Source of the DNA: Endozoicomonas sp. G2_1 | GTDB taxonomy: Bacteria > Pseudomonadota > Gammaproteobacteria > Enterobacterales > Alteromonadaceae | Length of the DNA: 64,000 nucleotides | Assembly: GCF_017744155.1 (NCBI RefSeq) | Contig: NZ_JAGHQT010000010.1 | Span: 1 to 64,000 of the forward strand | Reading direction: 5' to 3' | Shown here: in pieces, positions 29,089-38,445 of the stretch | Numbering within the stretch: the stretch's first letter is position 1 | Layout: each line of letters begins with the position of its first letter | The notes under the pieces: generated by a model | Told to the model about the DNA's origin: nothing | The model's input: the letters and a program-made list of their open reading frames with translations, nothing else | The model's database searches: none | Translations under genes and position numbers: made by a program

Positions 29089-30099
29089 GTGGCAGATAAA
29101 ATCAGGATAGATTTAGGTAACGAACGTTCCCGCGATGGCGTTCTTATTGCCTTGAGCGCAATGCTAGCGCTAGCAGCACTAGCGATGGCAATTAATAACA
29201 TTTTACTTGGCTACCAAAACATCAATACCGTTATTATTGCCGAATTTCTTACTTCTGGCATTTTCGCTTATGTCGCCTACAAAACAGTTAAACGACAAAA
29301 AAAACCTTGGTTTGCTGTTCTAATCAGTTACGCCTACGGTGGTCTAATTAGTTTGGCCCTATATACCTTTCCCGCGGGTAGCACCGTTATTCAATGGTGG
29401 TATGCCTTTCCAGTTCTGAGCTTGTTTCTACTCAGTAGATTACACGGCACCGCTGTGTCCATTGTTATGTTAGCGGTAGCAACATCTTTGAGTATTGATA
29501 ACAATATTACCGTTTTTGACCGCGCTTGGAATGCTGGTTTACCCAATTTAATACTGCCTTACTTAATTATACTTGGGCTTGCCAGTGTTTACGAGAAGGT
29601 GAGAGTACAAAACGAAAGACAATTAACCGAATTTGCCCTAACGGATCCACTAACCAAGTGCTACAACCGACTGGCACTTAAATCTAGCTTTTCTCACTTT
29701 CAAAGCTTAGATACTCAATACAGTATCTTGTTATTGGATATTGATAACTTTAAATCAATCAACGACACCTATGGCCATGAAGGCGGTGATCATATTCTGA
29801 TAAAGATCAGCCAACTATTTAGCAAATTCTTTCCTCACAAGAATATATTTAGGATTGGTGGTGAAGAATTCCTACTAATTATCGAAGGTGAGAAAACGGA
29901 GAGTGTTGAAAAAGCACAGACGCTTCGCAAAAATATAGCGGACTGTAATTTCTCTTATCAAGGCAAGAGTATTCACATTACCATTAGTGCCGGCTTAGTG
30001 TCTGGTATCAAAAATCAATCGTTATCAAACTTGTTATTGTCTGCAGATAAACTGCTCTATCAGGGCAAAGCACAAGGTAAGAACTGTATTATCCAATAG
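29089..30099 (+). CDS. Membrane-bound diguanylate cyclase (GGDEF)
   Basis: A 336-aa protein with about six transmembrane helices (residues 18-170) of unknown sensor type, followed by a GGDEF domain (residues 180-336). The catalytic loop is RIGGEEFLLI, and DPLTKCYNRLAL and DIDNFKSINDTYGHEGGD are intact, so it should make cyclic di-GMP. No RxxD inhibitory site precedes the GGEEF motif. The start is GTG 29089 with AGGA 5 nt upstream. It is single, converging on ccoG with a shared hairpin between them. Confidence 0.92.
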   Translation: MADKIRIDLGNERSRDGVLIALSAMLALAALAMAINNILLGYQNINTVIIAEFLTSGIFAYVAYKTVKRQKKPWFAVLISYAYGGLISLALYTFPAGSTVIQWWYAFPVLSLFLLSRLHGTAVSIVMLAVATSLSIDNNITVFDRAWNAGLPNLILPYLIILGLASVYEKVRVQNERQLTEFALTDPLTKCYNRLALKSSFSHFQSLDTQYSILLLDIDNFKSINDTYGHEGGDHILIKISQLFSKFFPHKNIFRIGGEEFLLIIEGEKTESVEKAQTLRKNIADCNFSYQGKSIHITISAGLVSGIKNQSLSNLLLSADKLLYQGKAQGKNCIIQ

Positions 30100-30154
30100 T
30101 CTAGTCAAGTATCATTCAAGCTTAACAGCCATAACTAATACAGAGCGCTGTAAA

Positions 30155-30191
30155 AAGGCTGATAGTAAGCTCAGCACTCAATATCAGCCTT
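30155..30191. terminator. Shared terminator between ccoG and the GGDEF gene
   Basis: AAGGCTGATA and TATCAGCCTT pair over 10 bp around a 17-nt loop. On the minus strand a TTTTT run follows, so it best serves ccoG; it also lies 55 bp past the GGDEF stop. Confidence 0.7.
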
Positions 30192-30222
30192 ATCCCGTCA
30201 AACTTTTTATTTAGTTACCTAC

Positions 30223-31608
30223 TTATCTGTGCCCGTAAAAGCTCGTGTCTTTAGTCAAACTAATATCGTTTTGCTCTAGCGCATTAATGTGGATCCTAAT
30301 CGGCATCACCGACTGCTCCATCACGCCATCAGGTGCTGTTATCGTCACCGGCAGCGTTAGCATTTCACGTGCTTTAACCGTCACTGGCTGTTCAACGTTA
30401 AGTTCAAGGTCTTTCAAACCAGTCACCGATAAACGATATACTCGGTCCTGTTGCGACTTATTGGTTATGTTCAAAGTATAAGTGTTTTCAATATCACCTT
30501 GAAAATTCTCACGATAAAGCGCATTTCTATCGCGTAATACTGATAATTCTAGCGGCACTCTAGTTGCTAAAAATACGACCATTGCAGAAACAAAAGCGAT
30601 TGATAGTGCACCATAGCCCAGAATTTTAGGTCTCAATAAATGCTCTTTTTTACCTTTTAGCGCATTTTCACTGGTGTAGCTAATTAGGTCGGGCTGATAA
30701 CCAAATTTTTCCATGGTTTGGTTACAAGCATCCGCACACGCTCCACAGTTAATGCACTCATACTGTAAGCCATTGCGAATATCGATACCAACCGGGCAAA
30801 CTTCAACACACAAATTACAATCAACACAATCACCTAGGTTTAATGCTTTAGGGTCAGCATTACGCTTACGACGACCGCGATTTTCACCGCGAGCCTTATC
30901 ATAAGCAACTAACAAGGTATTTTTGTCAAACATCGCCGATTGAAAGCGCGAGTATGGGCACATGTAAATACACATTTTTTCTCGTAGGAAGCCGGCATTG
31001 CCATAAGTACACAAGGTAAATAAACCAATCCAAAACCACACTAAACCACTCCAAGTAAAGCTTGCTAAGCCAGCATATAGCTCGGTAACCGGTATAAAGT
31101 AGCTCATAAAAGTCAGCGAAGTAAGAAAGGCAATCGTTAACCAAGCACCGTGTTTAAGGGCTTTTTTCTTGAGCTTGTCGAATGACCAAGGTTGTTGATC
31201 GAGTTTGATCCGCTGGTTGCGTGTACCTTCAAACTTTTCTTCAAACCAAATATAGATAAATGACCAAACCGTTTGCGGACACATATAACCGCACCAGACT
31301 CGACCAAGCCAAGTGGTAAAGAAGAATAGTAAAAAAGCTCCAACGATAAACAGCCATGCCAAGATAGGAAAATCTTGCGGGAATAGAGTGACGCTAAAAA
31401 AGGTAAACTGCTGATTGGCAATGTCGAGCAAAATAGCTTGCTCTCCCTGATACCTAAACCACGGAATAACAACGAATAATGCCATCAAAATCCAACCTAC
31501 GTTGGCTCGAATTTTTTGGAATTTGCCCTTTTGCTTTCGGACATAAATACCGTTATCGTCTTTATAGGGTTTAATAATCAGGTTTTCAGCTTCAATATCG
31601 AATTTCAT
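30223..31608 (-). CDS. ccoG: Cytochrome c oxidase accessory protein CcoG
   Basis: CcoG (RdxA/FixG) is a membrane iron-sulfur protein that reduces copper for assembly of cbb3-type oxidase. The 461-aa protein has several transmembrane helices, CGYMCPQTVWS and MCIYMCPYSRFQSAMFD motifs, two 4Fe-4S ferredoxin clusters (CVDCNLCVEVCPVGIDIRNG and CINCGACADACNQTM), and a C-terminal Ig-like periplasmic domain. No ccoNOQP genes lie nearby, so it is detached from its usual operon. A good sigma-54 promoter lies about 70 bp upstream and the neighbouring gene is a sigma-54 activator. Confidence 0.95.
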   Translation of the reverse strand: MKFDIEAENLIIKPYKDDNGIYVRKQKGKFQKIRANVGWILMALFVVIPWFRYQGEQAILLDIANQQFTFFSVTLFPQDFPILAWLFIVGAFLLFFFTTWLGRVWCGYMCPQTVWSFIYIWFEEKFEGTRNQRIKLDQQPWSFDKLKKKALKHGAWLTIAFLTSLTFMSYFIPVTELYAGLASFTWSGLVWFWIGLFTLCTYGNAGFLREKMCIYMCPYSRFQSAMFDKNTLLVAYDKARGENRGRRKRNADPKALNLGDCVDCNLCVEVCPVGIDIRNGLQYECINCGACADACNQTMEKFGYQPDLISYTSENALKGKKEHLLRPKILGYGALSIAFVSAMVVFLATRVPLELSVLRDRNALYRENFQGDIENTYTLNITNKSQQDRVYRLSVTGLKDLELNVEQPVTVKAREMLTLPVTITAPDGVMEQSVMPIRIHINALEQNDISLTKDTSFYGHR

Positions 31609-31678
31609 AGGTTACTTCCAAGCGGAGAAAATCAGATGACAACACTTGCACGAGGACATCTACAGACACTCGCGCAAT

Positions 31679-31694
31679 AGCAAGCTGTATACCA
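31679..31694 (-). promoter_or_regulatory. Candidate sigma-54 promoter of ccoG
   Basis: On the minus strand TGGTATACAGCTTGCT fits TGGCACG-N4-TTGCW at the key positions: GG and GC separated by exactly 10 bp. Predicted start near 31668, leaving about 60 nt of leader before the ccoG ATG. Seen directly; activity is inferred. Confidence 0.6.
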
Positions 31695-31770
31695 ACAACA
31701 AACCAAGCAGTAACATATTGAATAATAAGAGTTATATTGGAAAGGCAAGGATATAAGCAGGAATAAAAAA

Positions 31771-31804
31771 GCACGATATATCGCGACTACGTGATATATC
31801 GTGC
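31771..31804. promoter_or_regulatory. Paired GCACGATATATC sites: terminator and/or activator binding site
   Basis: A perfect 12-bp inverted repeat (GCACGATATATC ... GATATATCGTGC) around 10 nt. On the minus strand it is followed by TTTTTT, so it can terminate the activator gene that ends at 31845. Each arm carries the motif GCACGATATATC(G/A)CG, which also occurs upstream of the activator's own start. The pair lies about 105-135 bp upstream of the predicted ccoG start, the usual distance of an enhancer site. Confidence 0.6.
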
Positions 31805-31844
31805 CTTTTTATCGTAATAAATTATTAAAGTAGAGCCGTTAACG

Positions 31845-33272
31845 CTATACCGGACGCTCAATATTGAGCTTCTTCATTTTCGATCGCAAAGTACTGTCTG
31901 GTAAACCCAATAATTTTGCCGCACCTTGCACGCCACCAATACGCCAGCGGCATTGCTTTAATACACTGATAATATGGTGTTTTTCTGCTTCAGCCAAAAG
32001 CGTAATAGCACTCGCTCTATTGCCGCTCGACTGCTTGGCTAAGCTCTGTTTTATATCAAGCACAGCGCCTTTGGCCAAAATCACTTCTCGCTCTAGTATA
32101 TTTTGCAGCTCTCGAATATTGCCCGGCCACTGATATTGACTAAGTTTGACTAAACTCTTGTTGTTAATTGCCTGAATATTTTTACCGAGCTTTTGGTTGA
32201 GCTTGTTGATAATCACCTCAGCAATTAATGGCAAATCTTCTATTCGGTCCCTTAATGCCGGCGCTTTAATTGGAAACACGTTCAAACGGTAATACAAGTC
32301 CATGCGAAATTCGCCACGCTCTACCATGGCAGCTAAGTCTTTGTTGGTTGCAGTGATCAGACGAATATTGACCTTAATCGTCTTACTCCCTCCAACTCGC
32401 TCAAACTCTTGCTCCTGAATAACCCGCAACAACTTACTTTGTGCCGATAGAGAAAGCTCACCTATTTCATCTAAGAATAAGGTGCCATTATTCGCTAACT
32501 CAAAGCGCCCTTTGCGAGTTTCGGTTGCCCCAGTAAATGCGCCTTTTTCGTGACCAAAAAGCTCTGACTCCAACAAGTTCGCCGAAAATGCAGCACAGTT
32601 GACTCGTACCATGGTTGATTGCTGACGCAAACTTCGGTTGTGAATATTGCGGGCGATCAGCTCTTTACCGGTGCCATTTTCGCCTAAAATAAGCACGGTA
32701 CTGTCGGTCTTGGCGACTAAATCGAGTTGTTCCAACATTTGCTGGAATACTAAACTTTTACCAACCAACCCTGTTTCTAGCCATTCTTGCTGAATTTCGC
32801 TTTGCAAATAGGTGTTTTCTGCTTGTAATTGCTGAGTCAATTGTTGGTTATCGGCGAGTGCGGTTCGAAGTGCCGATTCAGTCTGCCTTTGCGAGCTGAC
32901 ATCGCGAAATATCGCGACTGCACCAATTAATTCATCCTCACGATATACCGGAGCAGTTGTGTACTCAACCGGAAAGCTAGAGCCATCTTTGCGCCAAAAT
33001 ACTTCATCGTTGACTTTTCTTACTTTGCCATCTTTTAGAGTTGCATAAATTTTGCAGTCACAGGCAGGATAAGGCGTACCATCAGCATGGCTGTGATGAT
33101 GATATTGATGAATATTCTGTCCGAGCAATTCGTCGTTTTGCCAGCCAGTCATTTGTTCTGCGGCTGGGTTAATAAAAACAGCATTTCCTTGCAAATCAAA
33201 GCCATAAATCCCTTCACCTACTGCGTTTAACAGCAAATAGGGATCAGCCAAAAAGCGTTCAACAATACTCAT
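31845..33272 (-). CDS. PAS-containing sigma-54-dependent transcriptional activator
   Basis: A bacterial enhancer-binding protein of about 475 aa. A PAS domain (residues 8-125) contains the unusual [16 protein letters not shown] insert with a Cys-Asp-Cys. A coiled coil follows (135-165). The AAA+ domain has Walker [12 protein letters not shown], the sigma-54 loop GAFTGATE and Walker [12 protein letters not shown] Fis-type HTH ends it ([24 protein letters not shown]). No receiver domain is present, so the PAS or the Cys pair is the likely sensor. I chose ATG 33272, 9 nt after GAGG; ATG 33278 and TTG 33281 are alternatives. Probable targets are ccoG and itself. Confidence 0.9.
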   Translation of the reverse strand: MSIVERFLADPYLLLNAVGEGIYGFDLQGNAVFINPAAEQMTGWQNDELLGQNIHQYHHHSHADGTPYPACDCKIYATLKDGKVRKVNDEVFWRKDGSSFPVEYTTAPVYREDELIGAVAIFRDVSSQRQTESALRTALADNQQLTQQLQAENTYLQSEIQQEWLETGLVGKSLVFQQMLEQLDLVAKTDSTVLILGENGTGKELIARNIHNRSLRQQSTMVRVNCAAFSANLLESELFGHEKGAFTGATETRKGRFELANNGTLFLDEIGELSLSAQSKLLRVIQEQEFERVGGSKTIKVNIRLITATNKDLAAMVERGEFRMDLYYRLNVFPIKAPALRDRIEDLPLIAEVIINKLNQKLGKNIQAINNKSLVKLSQYQWPGNIRELQNILEREVILAKGAVLDIKQSLAKQSSGNRASAITLLAEAEKHHIISVLKQCRWRIGGVQGAAKLLGLPDSTLRSKMKKLNIERPV

Positions 33273-33292
33273 TTTCATCAACCTCAGCTAAA

Positions 33293-33307
33293 GCACGATA
33301 TATCGCG
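33293..33307. promoter_or_regulatory. Third GCACGATATATCGCG site, upstream of the activator gene
   Basis: Identical over 15 bp to 31771-31785. It lies about 20 bp upstream of the activator start codon and suggests autoregulation by that protein. Function inferred from the repetition. Confidence 0.5.
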
Positions 33308-33426
33308 CCCTAAGTTATCACATGTACCAACCTATTGCATTAGCCCCGATAGACATAATAGGCAAAGACCTATTTATCTTGTCGACCAGTCTACATATCT
33401 TGATTTAACTGGATTTCGACAGATTT

Positions 33427-33440
33427 TTGATATTGATCAT
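33427..33440. promoter_or_regulatory. FNR-like box
   Basis: TTGATATTGATCAT fits the FNR/EtrA consensus TTGAT-N4-ATCAA at 9 of 10 positions. It lies between the divergent activator gene and the imelysin gene and could serve either one. Nearby ccoG makes an oxygen-linked signal plausible. Confidence 0.5.
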
Positions 33441-33461
33441 GTTATCGCCAAAAACATCGTA

Positions 33462-33480
33462 AATAACAATAATTATCGTT
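33462..33480. promoter_or_regulatory. Fur-like box upstream of the imelysin cluster
   Basis: AATAACAATAATTATCGTT matches the 19-bp Fur box at about 12 positions; it is weaker than the box at 24652. It lies about 70 bp before the imelysin start, and related imelysin clusters are iron-regulated. Confidence 0.5.
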
Positions 33481-33551
33481 TGCGATCTGATTAATTTTTA
33501 TTTAATCTATTACAGTTCGATAATAACCACACAAATTAAATGGGATTAACC

Positions 33552-35018
33552 ATGAAACTAAGTAAAATTGCTTTAGCAAGCTTAATGGCGCTTTCACTAG
33601 CTGCATGTGACGGTGACGACGGCGCAACAGGCCCAGCAGGTGCTGCAGGTCCAGCTGGCGCAGCAGGCCCGGCAGGTACAAACGGCACGAATGGTGTTAG
33701 CAACCTCGTTACTCGTGACGACGTTGTAAAAACTAATGCTAACATTGCTTACGCTGCCTACAGTGATTCACTGATCACTGCTCGCGAAATGCACCAAGTG
33801 TTAGAAACGTTTGTTAACAACCCGACTACCGACAACATGAAAGCTGCTCGCGAAGCATGGTTAGCTGCTCGTGAACCATACGGTCAAACTGAAGTTTACC
33901 GTTTCCGCGCAGGCCCAATCGACGCGCTACAAGACAATGGCACTATTGGTCAAGACGGTGACGGCCCAGAAGGTCGCATCAACGCATGGCCATTAGCTGA
34001 ATCAATTATCGATTACGTAGCGACTGAAGTTGACGGCGTTGCAACTGCTGATGCTGGTACTATCGCAGGCGGTATTATTTTCAACAATACCGTTGCACCA
34101 ACCATCAACAAAGCGACCATCGAAAGCTTCTTTGAAAACCAAGGTGATGAAGCCAATGTTACAACGGGCTACCACGCAATTGAATTTTTACTATGGGGCC
34201 AAGATTTAAACGCTGATTTAAGCGGTAACGGTCCTCGTGACATGAGTGGCGGTCAACGTCCAGTATCTGATTACTTCAGAAGTGCTGCTGATGGCAACGC
34301 AACTGACGGTCTAATTTGTACAGCGGGTCGCGCTACTGCAGCACAAGCTGTTGACGGTGATGCATTCGGCAGCTGTAAGCGTCGCGGCGAATACTTGTTA
34401 GCCGCTTCAGAGTTGTTGGTCGATGACCTACAACGCGTTGTTAACGCATGGCAGCCAGGTGTTTCTGGTAACCACTATGCAAGCTTCGTTGCTGGTGGCG
34501 ATGTTTCATTGAGAAAAATGCTAGACGGCATGGGCAGTTTGAGCTTAGGTGAACTAGCTGGCGAGCGCATGAGAATTGCGTTGCGCGATAACTCACAAGA
34601 AGATGAGCACTCGTGTTTTGCCGATAACACGCACCGCGATATTTTCTTAAATGCCAAGGGTGTTCAAAACACATTCATCGGTAGCTACACCCGTGTTAAC
34701 GGTGAAATCGTTAACGGTGCATCACTACAAGATTACTTGGTGGTACAAAACCAACCAGCACTTGCTAACACCTTACGTGCAGCACTTGAAGACACTATGG
34801 TAAAAGCGTCAGTTATCTCTGACAAAGCACTTGGCGGTATGCCGTTCGACAACTTGATTCAAACATCTAACACTGAAGGTAACGCAGCAGTTAACGCTGT
34901 AATTGCTAGCTTAGAAACGCAAACTGAATCAATTGAAAATGTTGTCAGTGAACTTGGCTTACCAGCCATTGACGCATGTGAAGGCACCGAAACTGGTGTT
35001 GGTAACTGCCCACAATAA
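33552..35018 (+). CDS. Imelysin-family (M75) lipoprotein with collagen-like linker
   Basis: A 488-aa lipoprotein. The signal peptide ends LMALSLAACDGDD with a lipobox, so it is anchored in an outer or inner leaflet facing the periplasm. A Gly-X-Y stretch (GATGPAGAAGPAGAAGPAG) links it to the imelysin domain (from residue 50), which has the GxHxxE motif in GYHAIEFLLWGQD. Family members (IrpA, EfeO-like, ICMP) bind or take up iron; peptidase activity is not established. I chose the ATG at 33552 with GGGA 6 nt before it. A strong terminator follows, so it can be made in excess over the four genes downstream. Confidence 0.92.
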   Translation: MKLSKIALASLMALSLAACDGDDGATGPAGAAGPAGAAGPAGTNGTNGVSNLVTRDDVVKTNANIAYAAYSDSLITAREMHQVLETFVNNPTTDNMKAAREAWLAAREPYGQTEVYRFRAGPIDALQDNGTIGQDGDGPEGRINAWPLAESIIDYVATEVDGVATADAGTIAGGIIFNNTVAPTINKATIESFFENQGDEANVTTGYHAIEFLLWGQDLNADLSGNGPRDMSGGQRPVSDYFRSAADGNATDGLICTAGRATAAQAVDGDAFGSCKRRGEYLLAASELLVDDLQRVVNAWQPGVSGNHYASFVAGGDVSLRKMLDGMGSLSLGELAGERMRIALRDNSQEDEHSCFADNTHRDIFLNAKGVQNTFIGSYTRVNGEIVNGASLQDYLVVQNQPALANTLRAALEDTMVKASVISDKALGGMPFDNLIQTSNTEGNAAVNAVIASLETQTESIENVVSELGLPAIDACEGTETGVGNCPQ

Positions 35019-35084
35019 TGTGGCTTAGTTGATGACATAAATTGATGAAATAAATTCATCAAATCAATGTTTCACAAAAACCAT

Positions 35085-35117
35085 CAAATAGGGCGACGCA
35101 GCCCTATTTGATTTTTT
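35085..35117 (+). terminator. Rho-independent terminator after the first imelysin gene
   Basis: CAAATAGGGC and GCCCTATTTG form a perfect 10-bp stem around GACGCA, then ATTTTTTT. It divides the cluster after its first gene; the rest is probably read-through or has its own promoter at 35118-35230. Confidence 0.88.
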
Positions 35118-35230
35118 TGCTTTAAGTACCGCCCAATTTTGCGCTCGCTAAAAGCTTCATCAACAATATTTTGATCGATGGTTACCAAAGGTTGAACTGA
35201 CCACGATCACCGACAAGCTTGGGGTAAGCT

Positions 35231-36943
35231 ATGTTCCACTCATTCAACGGCAAATTAAAAACACTTGCAACAATTAGCACGTTAACGCTAGTTGTCAGCT
35301 GTGGCGGCGGAGGTGACGGCTCAACACCAGCGCCAACACCGACACCAACGCCTTCTCCGACACCTGCACCGGCTCCGACGCCAACACCTCCTCCAGCGCC
35401 AACCACCGACCACAGTGGCCTACCACCACTGACAGCGACGGAAATTGTCGATGGCGAGCACTTATCAGGTGGTGATGCAACCACGGTAATAACCAATGAT
35501 GAGGCATTTGGGCAAATGCCGAACTCGGTTCGCGACAACTTCAGACAAAGAGCAAATTTTGCTGCTGGTAATTTTGTTTTTCGCCGTCAGCACGACAACA
35601 GTGGACCACTGCTCAACGCTGGCTCTTGCCAAGGTTGTCACTTGAAAGACGGTCGAGGTTTAGTGCCGCGCGACGAAAACGATCCTATGCTGAGCATGTT
35701 CTTGCGTATTAGCGACACTCAAGGCACGCACGATCCTATTTACGGCAACCAGTTACAAACCTTTGCTATTCAGTCGTTTACCACTAACGATAGAAATTCT
35801 GGCTTACCTGTCGCAGGTGGTTCAATTAACGGCACCGAGTTATTTGGTGAAGCCTATGCCTTTATTCGCTATGAAGAGGTCAGTGGCCAATACGACGATG
35901 GCACCAATTACACCTTGCGCAAACCAACCTATGTCGTCAGAGATTTGTCTTACGGCGATTTCGCGCCTAACACAATTTTTTCACCGCGGGTTTCACCTAG
36001 TGTCTTTGGTTCAGGCTTACTAGAAGCCATCCCTGAAGACAATATCAAAGCACTTGCCGATGAAAACGATAGCAATAACGATGGCATTTCAGGCCGCTAT
36101 GTCACCATTACCAATCGAGTTAATGGTCAGAGCGAAGTTGCTCGCTTTGGTCACAAGTTAATTACCTCTGCAGTACTGCATCAATCGGCAGGTGCATACC
36201 GCGGCGATATGGGCATTACCAACCAATTTTTCCCAGAGGAGCCTTGTACCTCAAGGCAGCAAGCGTGTAACTTAGCGGCAGAACGAGAAGATGCCAATGG
36301 CGATCAAGTCGACATCGACGATGTCCGTTTAGCCGAAGTCGAATTTTATGTTCGTACCTTAGCGGTGCCTGTGCGCCGCGGCTACGACGCCAGCAGCGAC
36401 AGCTGGGATACTGACATCAGCGCCGGTCGCCAGTTGTTTTTTGAAACCGGCTGTGTTGGTTGTCACACGCCTCGTCATGTTACCGGTGAAGCGCAAGGCA
36501 GTGTTTTAGGCGAACTCGGTCTTTCTGGCTTAAGTCCAAATGCAGCGCCAATTGAGGTGTTGTCTAATCAAACCATTTATCCGTATTCAGACTTGTTGCT
36601 TCACGATATGGGCGGTAGCTGCCAAGTCACCCGCGAACTCAACGATGGCACCAATTGCCAAGCTGGCGACGATTGCTTTTACGTTCAACGCTGTGAGGGC
36701 TTAGCCGACGGCCGACCGGAAGGGCAAGCCTCTGGCACTGAATGGCGAACACCGCCATTGTGGGGCTTGGGACTAGTAAAAACGGTAAATGACGAAGCCA
36801 CTTTCTTGCACGATGGCCGTGCCCGTACTATCGAAGAAGCCATTCTTTGGCACGCCGGCGAAGCAAGCAATGCGCAACGTGCGTTTAAAGCCCTCAGTCA
36901 AAATGAGCGGACACAGTTGCTCGCCTTTTTAAATTCACTTTAG
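35231..36943 (+). CDS. Di-heme oxidoreductase (DHOR family) lipoprotein 1
   Basis: A 570-aa lipoprotein. The lipobox is in LTLVVSCGGGGDG, followed by a Pro-Thr-Ala linker (residues 33-58). Two c-type haem sites, CQGCH (near residue 135) and CVGCH (near 415), mark the DHOR family, formerly thiol oxidoreductases, which resemble di-haem peroxidases. The activity is not established; electron transfer linked to iron reduction or oxidation during uptake is a family-level inference. It is followed 15 bp later by a paralogue. Confidence 0.9.
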   Translation: MFHSFNGKLKTLATISTLTLVVSCGGGGDGSTPAPTPTPTPSPTPAPAPTPTPPPAPTTDHSGLPPLTATEIVDGEHLSGGDATTVITNDEAFGQMPNSVRDNFRQRANFAAGNFVFRRQHDNSGPLLNAGSCQGCHLKDGRGLVPRDENDPMLSMFLRISDTQGTHDPIYGNQLQTFAIQSFTTNDRNSGLPVAGGSINGTELFGEAYAFIRYEEVSGQYDDGTNYTLRKPTYVVRDLSYGDFAPNTIFSPRVSPSVFGSGLLEAIPEDNIKALADENDSNNDGISGRYVTITNRVNGQSEVARFGHKLITSAVLHQSAGAYRGDMGITNQFFPEEPCTSRQQACNLAAEREDANGDQVDIDDVRLAEVEFYVRTLAVPVRRGYDASSDSWDTDISAGRQLFFETGCVGCHTPRHVTGEAQGSVLGELGLSGLSPNAAPIEVLSNQTIYPYSDLLLHDMGGSCQVTRELNDGTNCQAGDDCFYVQRCEGLADGRPEGQASGTEWRTPPLWGLGLVKTVNDEATFLHDGRARTIEEAILWHAGEASNAQRAFKALSQNERTQLLAFLNSL

Positions 36944-36958
36944 AGGTCAAACAAAAAA

Positions 36959-38437
36959 GTGAATTTACAACTAACGAGAAAACAACGAGCGAACAAAAGC
37001 AAAGCCCTAGCATCAGTAGGTGCTTTGCTGACGTTTTTCTTGGCAATTACTTGGTTATCAGGATGCGACCAAGCTCAACAAAACAGCGCACCAAAGTTTG
37101 ATCCAAGTGAGCTTGCTCCCGGTGGCCAAGCGACGATAAAAAACTTTAATTATCGCAGCTTTATTCAACCCGGCGCCCATCTAAAAGGTTTAGATCGCGT
37201 AGACTTTTGGGCTGGCTTTACCTTTTTTGAAATGCCCTGGGTCGCGGCACCAGCTTCGACCACGGTACGGGACGGTTTAGGGCCTTTGTTCAACACCCAT
37301 TCTTGTCTTTCCTGTCACAGTAAAGGCAGCCGTGGTAAGTTTTTTGCCGAAGGTGTTGGTGAGCAATCGGGCCTATTGATAAGACTGGGACCAAAACATT
37401 CAACCGCCCCTGAGGTTGATCCCGTTTACGGCGGTCAAGTGCAAGTACGCACCATAGATGCCGTAAAAAAATACCTCACAGACGATTTAAAGCCAGAAGC
37501 AAAGATTGATTTAGCGTTTGAATATATCGAAGGTCGCTACGCGGACGGCGAAGCTTATCAACTGCGCAAACCAATCATTAAACTCACGGAACTAGGCTAT
37601 GGTGAATTAGCTGATGGCATTGGCTTATCACCTCGTTTTGGTCCCAATATTTTTGGCATGGGCTTGCTCGATTCGATTAGTGATCAAGACTTGTTAAACC
37701 AAGAAGAGATTAATGACACTGATGGTGACGGCATCAGTGCCAAATACAATCGCGTGCCAGATGTGGTCACCGGTAAACAGGCCATTGGCCGCTACGGCTT
37801 TAAAGCCAAGCACCCTACCCTTGTTCAGCAAGTCACCGCTGCCTTTACCCATGACATTGGTATTGTTAACCCTCTGTTTCCCAATGAGGTTTGCACTCAA
37901 GCGCAAACTGCTTGTCAACAAGCGAGCAAATTAACCAACCCAAAAGGTGAGCACGAAATTGCGCAGCGACTAGTGCAAGATGTGATGATGTTTAGCCAAC
38001 ACATTGGTGTGCCGCCTGCGCGAGATTTGCAATCAGAACAAGCGCAGCAGGGTCGCGAGCTATTTTACCAATTGAACTGCCAAAGTTGTCACACACCAAG
38101 TTACACCACCGCCGCTAATGCCAAGGTTGAAAGCCTAGCCAACATTAAAATTTGGCCGTATACCGACCTCGCACTGCACGATATGGGACCGGGTTTAGCA
38201 GACAATGTCTTGGAATATGACGCCGACGGTCAAGAGTGGCGCACGCCGCCACTTTGGGGAATCGGTTTACAACAGCGGGTTCAAGGACAACAACTTTATT
38301 TACACGATGGACGCGCGCGCACTATCAGCGAAGCGATCTTGTGGCATGGTGGCGAAGCAGCAGCTAGCAAACAAGCCTTTAGCCAATTAAACCAATCAGA
38401 GCGCCAAGCATTACTCAAGTTTTTGCAGGCGATATAG
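36959..38437 (+). CDS. Di-heme oxidoreductase (DHOR family) lipoprotein 2
   Basis: A 492-aa paralogue of the previous gene without the long Pro-Thr linker. Lipobox in ITWLSGCDQ. Haem sites CLSCH (near residue 119) and CQSCH (near 378). Shared blocks such as WRTPPLWG, LHDGRART and EAILWHGGEA show the common origin with its neighbour. The start is GTG 36959, with AGAGG 12 nt upstream, a weak spacing. Tandem DHOR genes between two imelysins suggest a redox pair working on one substrate. Confidence 0.9.
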   Translation: MNLQLTRKQRANKSKALASVGALLTFFLAITWLSGCDQAQQNSAPKFDPSELAPGGQATIKNFNYRSFIQPGAHLKGLDRVDFWAGFTFFEMPWVAAPASTTVRDGLGPLFNTHSCLSCHSKGSRGKFFAEGVGEQSGLLIRLGPKHSTAPEVDPVYGGQVQVRTIDAVKKYLTDDLKPEAKIDLAFEYIEGRYADGEAYQLRKPIIKLTELGYGELADGIGLSPRFGPNIFGMGLLDSISDQDLLNQEEINDTDGDGISAKYNRVPDVVTGKQAIGRYGFKAKHPTLVQQVTAAFTHDIGIVNPLFPNEVCTQAQTACQQASKLTNPKGEHEIAQRLVQDVMMFSQHIGVPPARDLQSEQAQQGRELFYQLNCQSCHTPSYTTAANAKVESLANIKIWPYTDLALHDMGPGLADNVLEYDADGQEWRTPPLWGIGLQQRVQGQQLYLHDGRARTISEAILWHGGEAAASKQAFSQLNQSERQALLKFLQAI

Positions 38438-38445
38438 AGGTCATG

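Noticed and set aside
31771..31804. Reading the inverted repeat only as a terminator
   Set aside because: It probably does terminate the activator gene, but the identical 15-mer upstream of that gene's start needs a further explanation, so it is reported as a possible binding site too.
35182..35538. Glycine/valine-rich open frame antisense to the first di-heme gene
   Set aside because: It mirrors the Pro-Thr-Ala linker codons and has no independent support.
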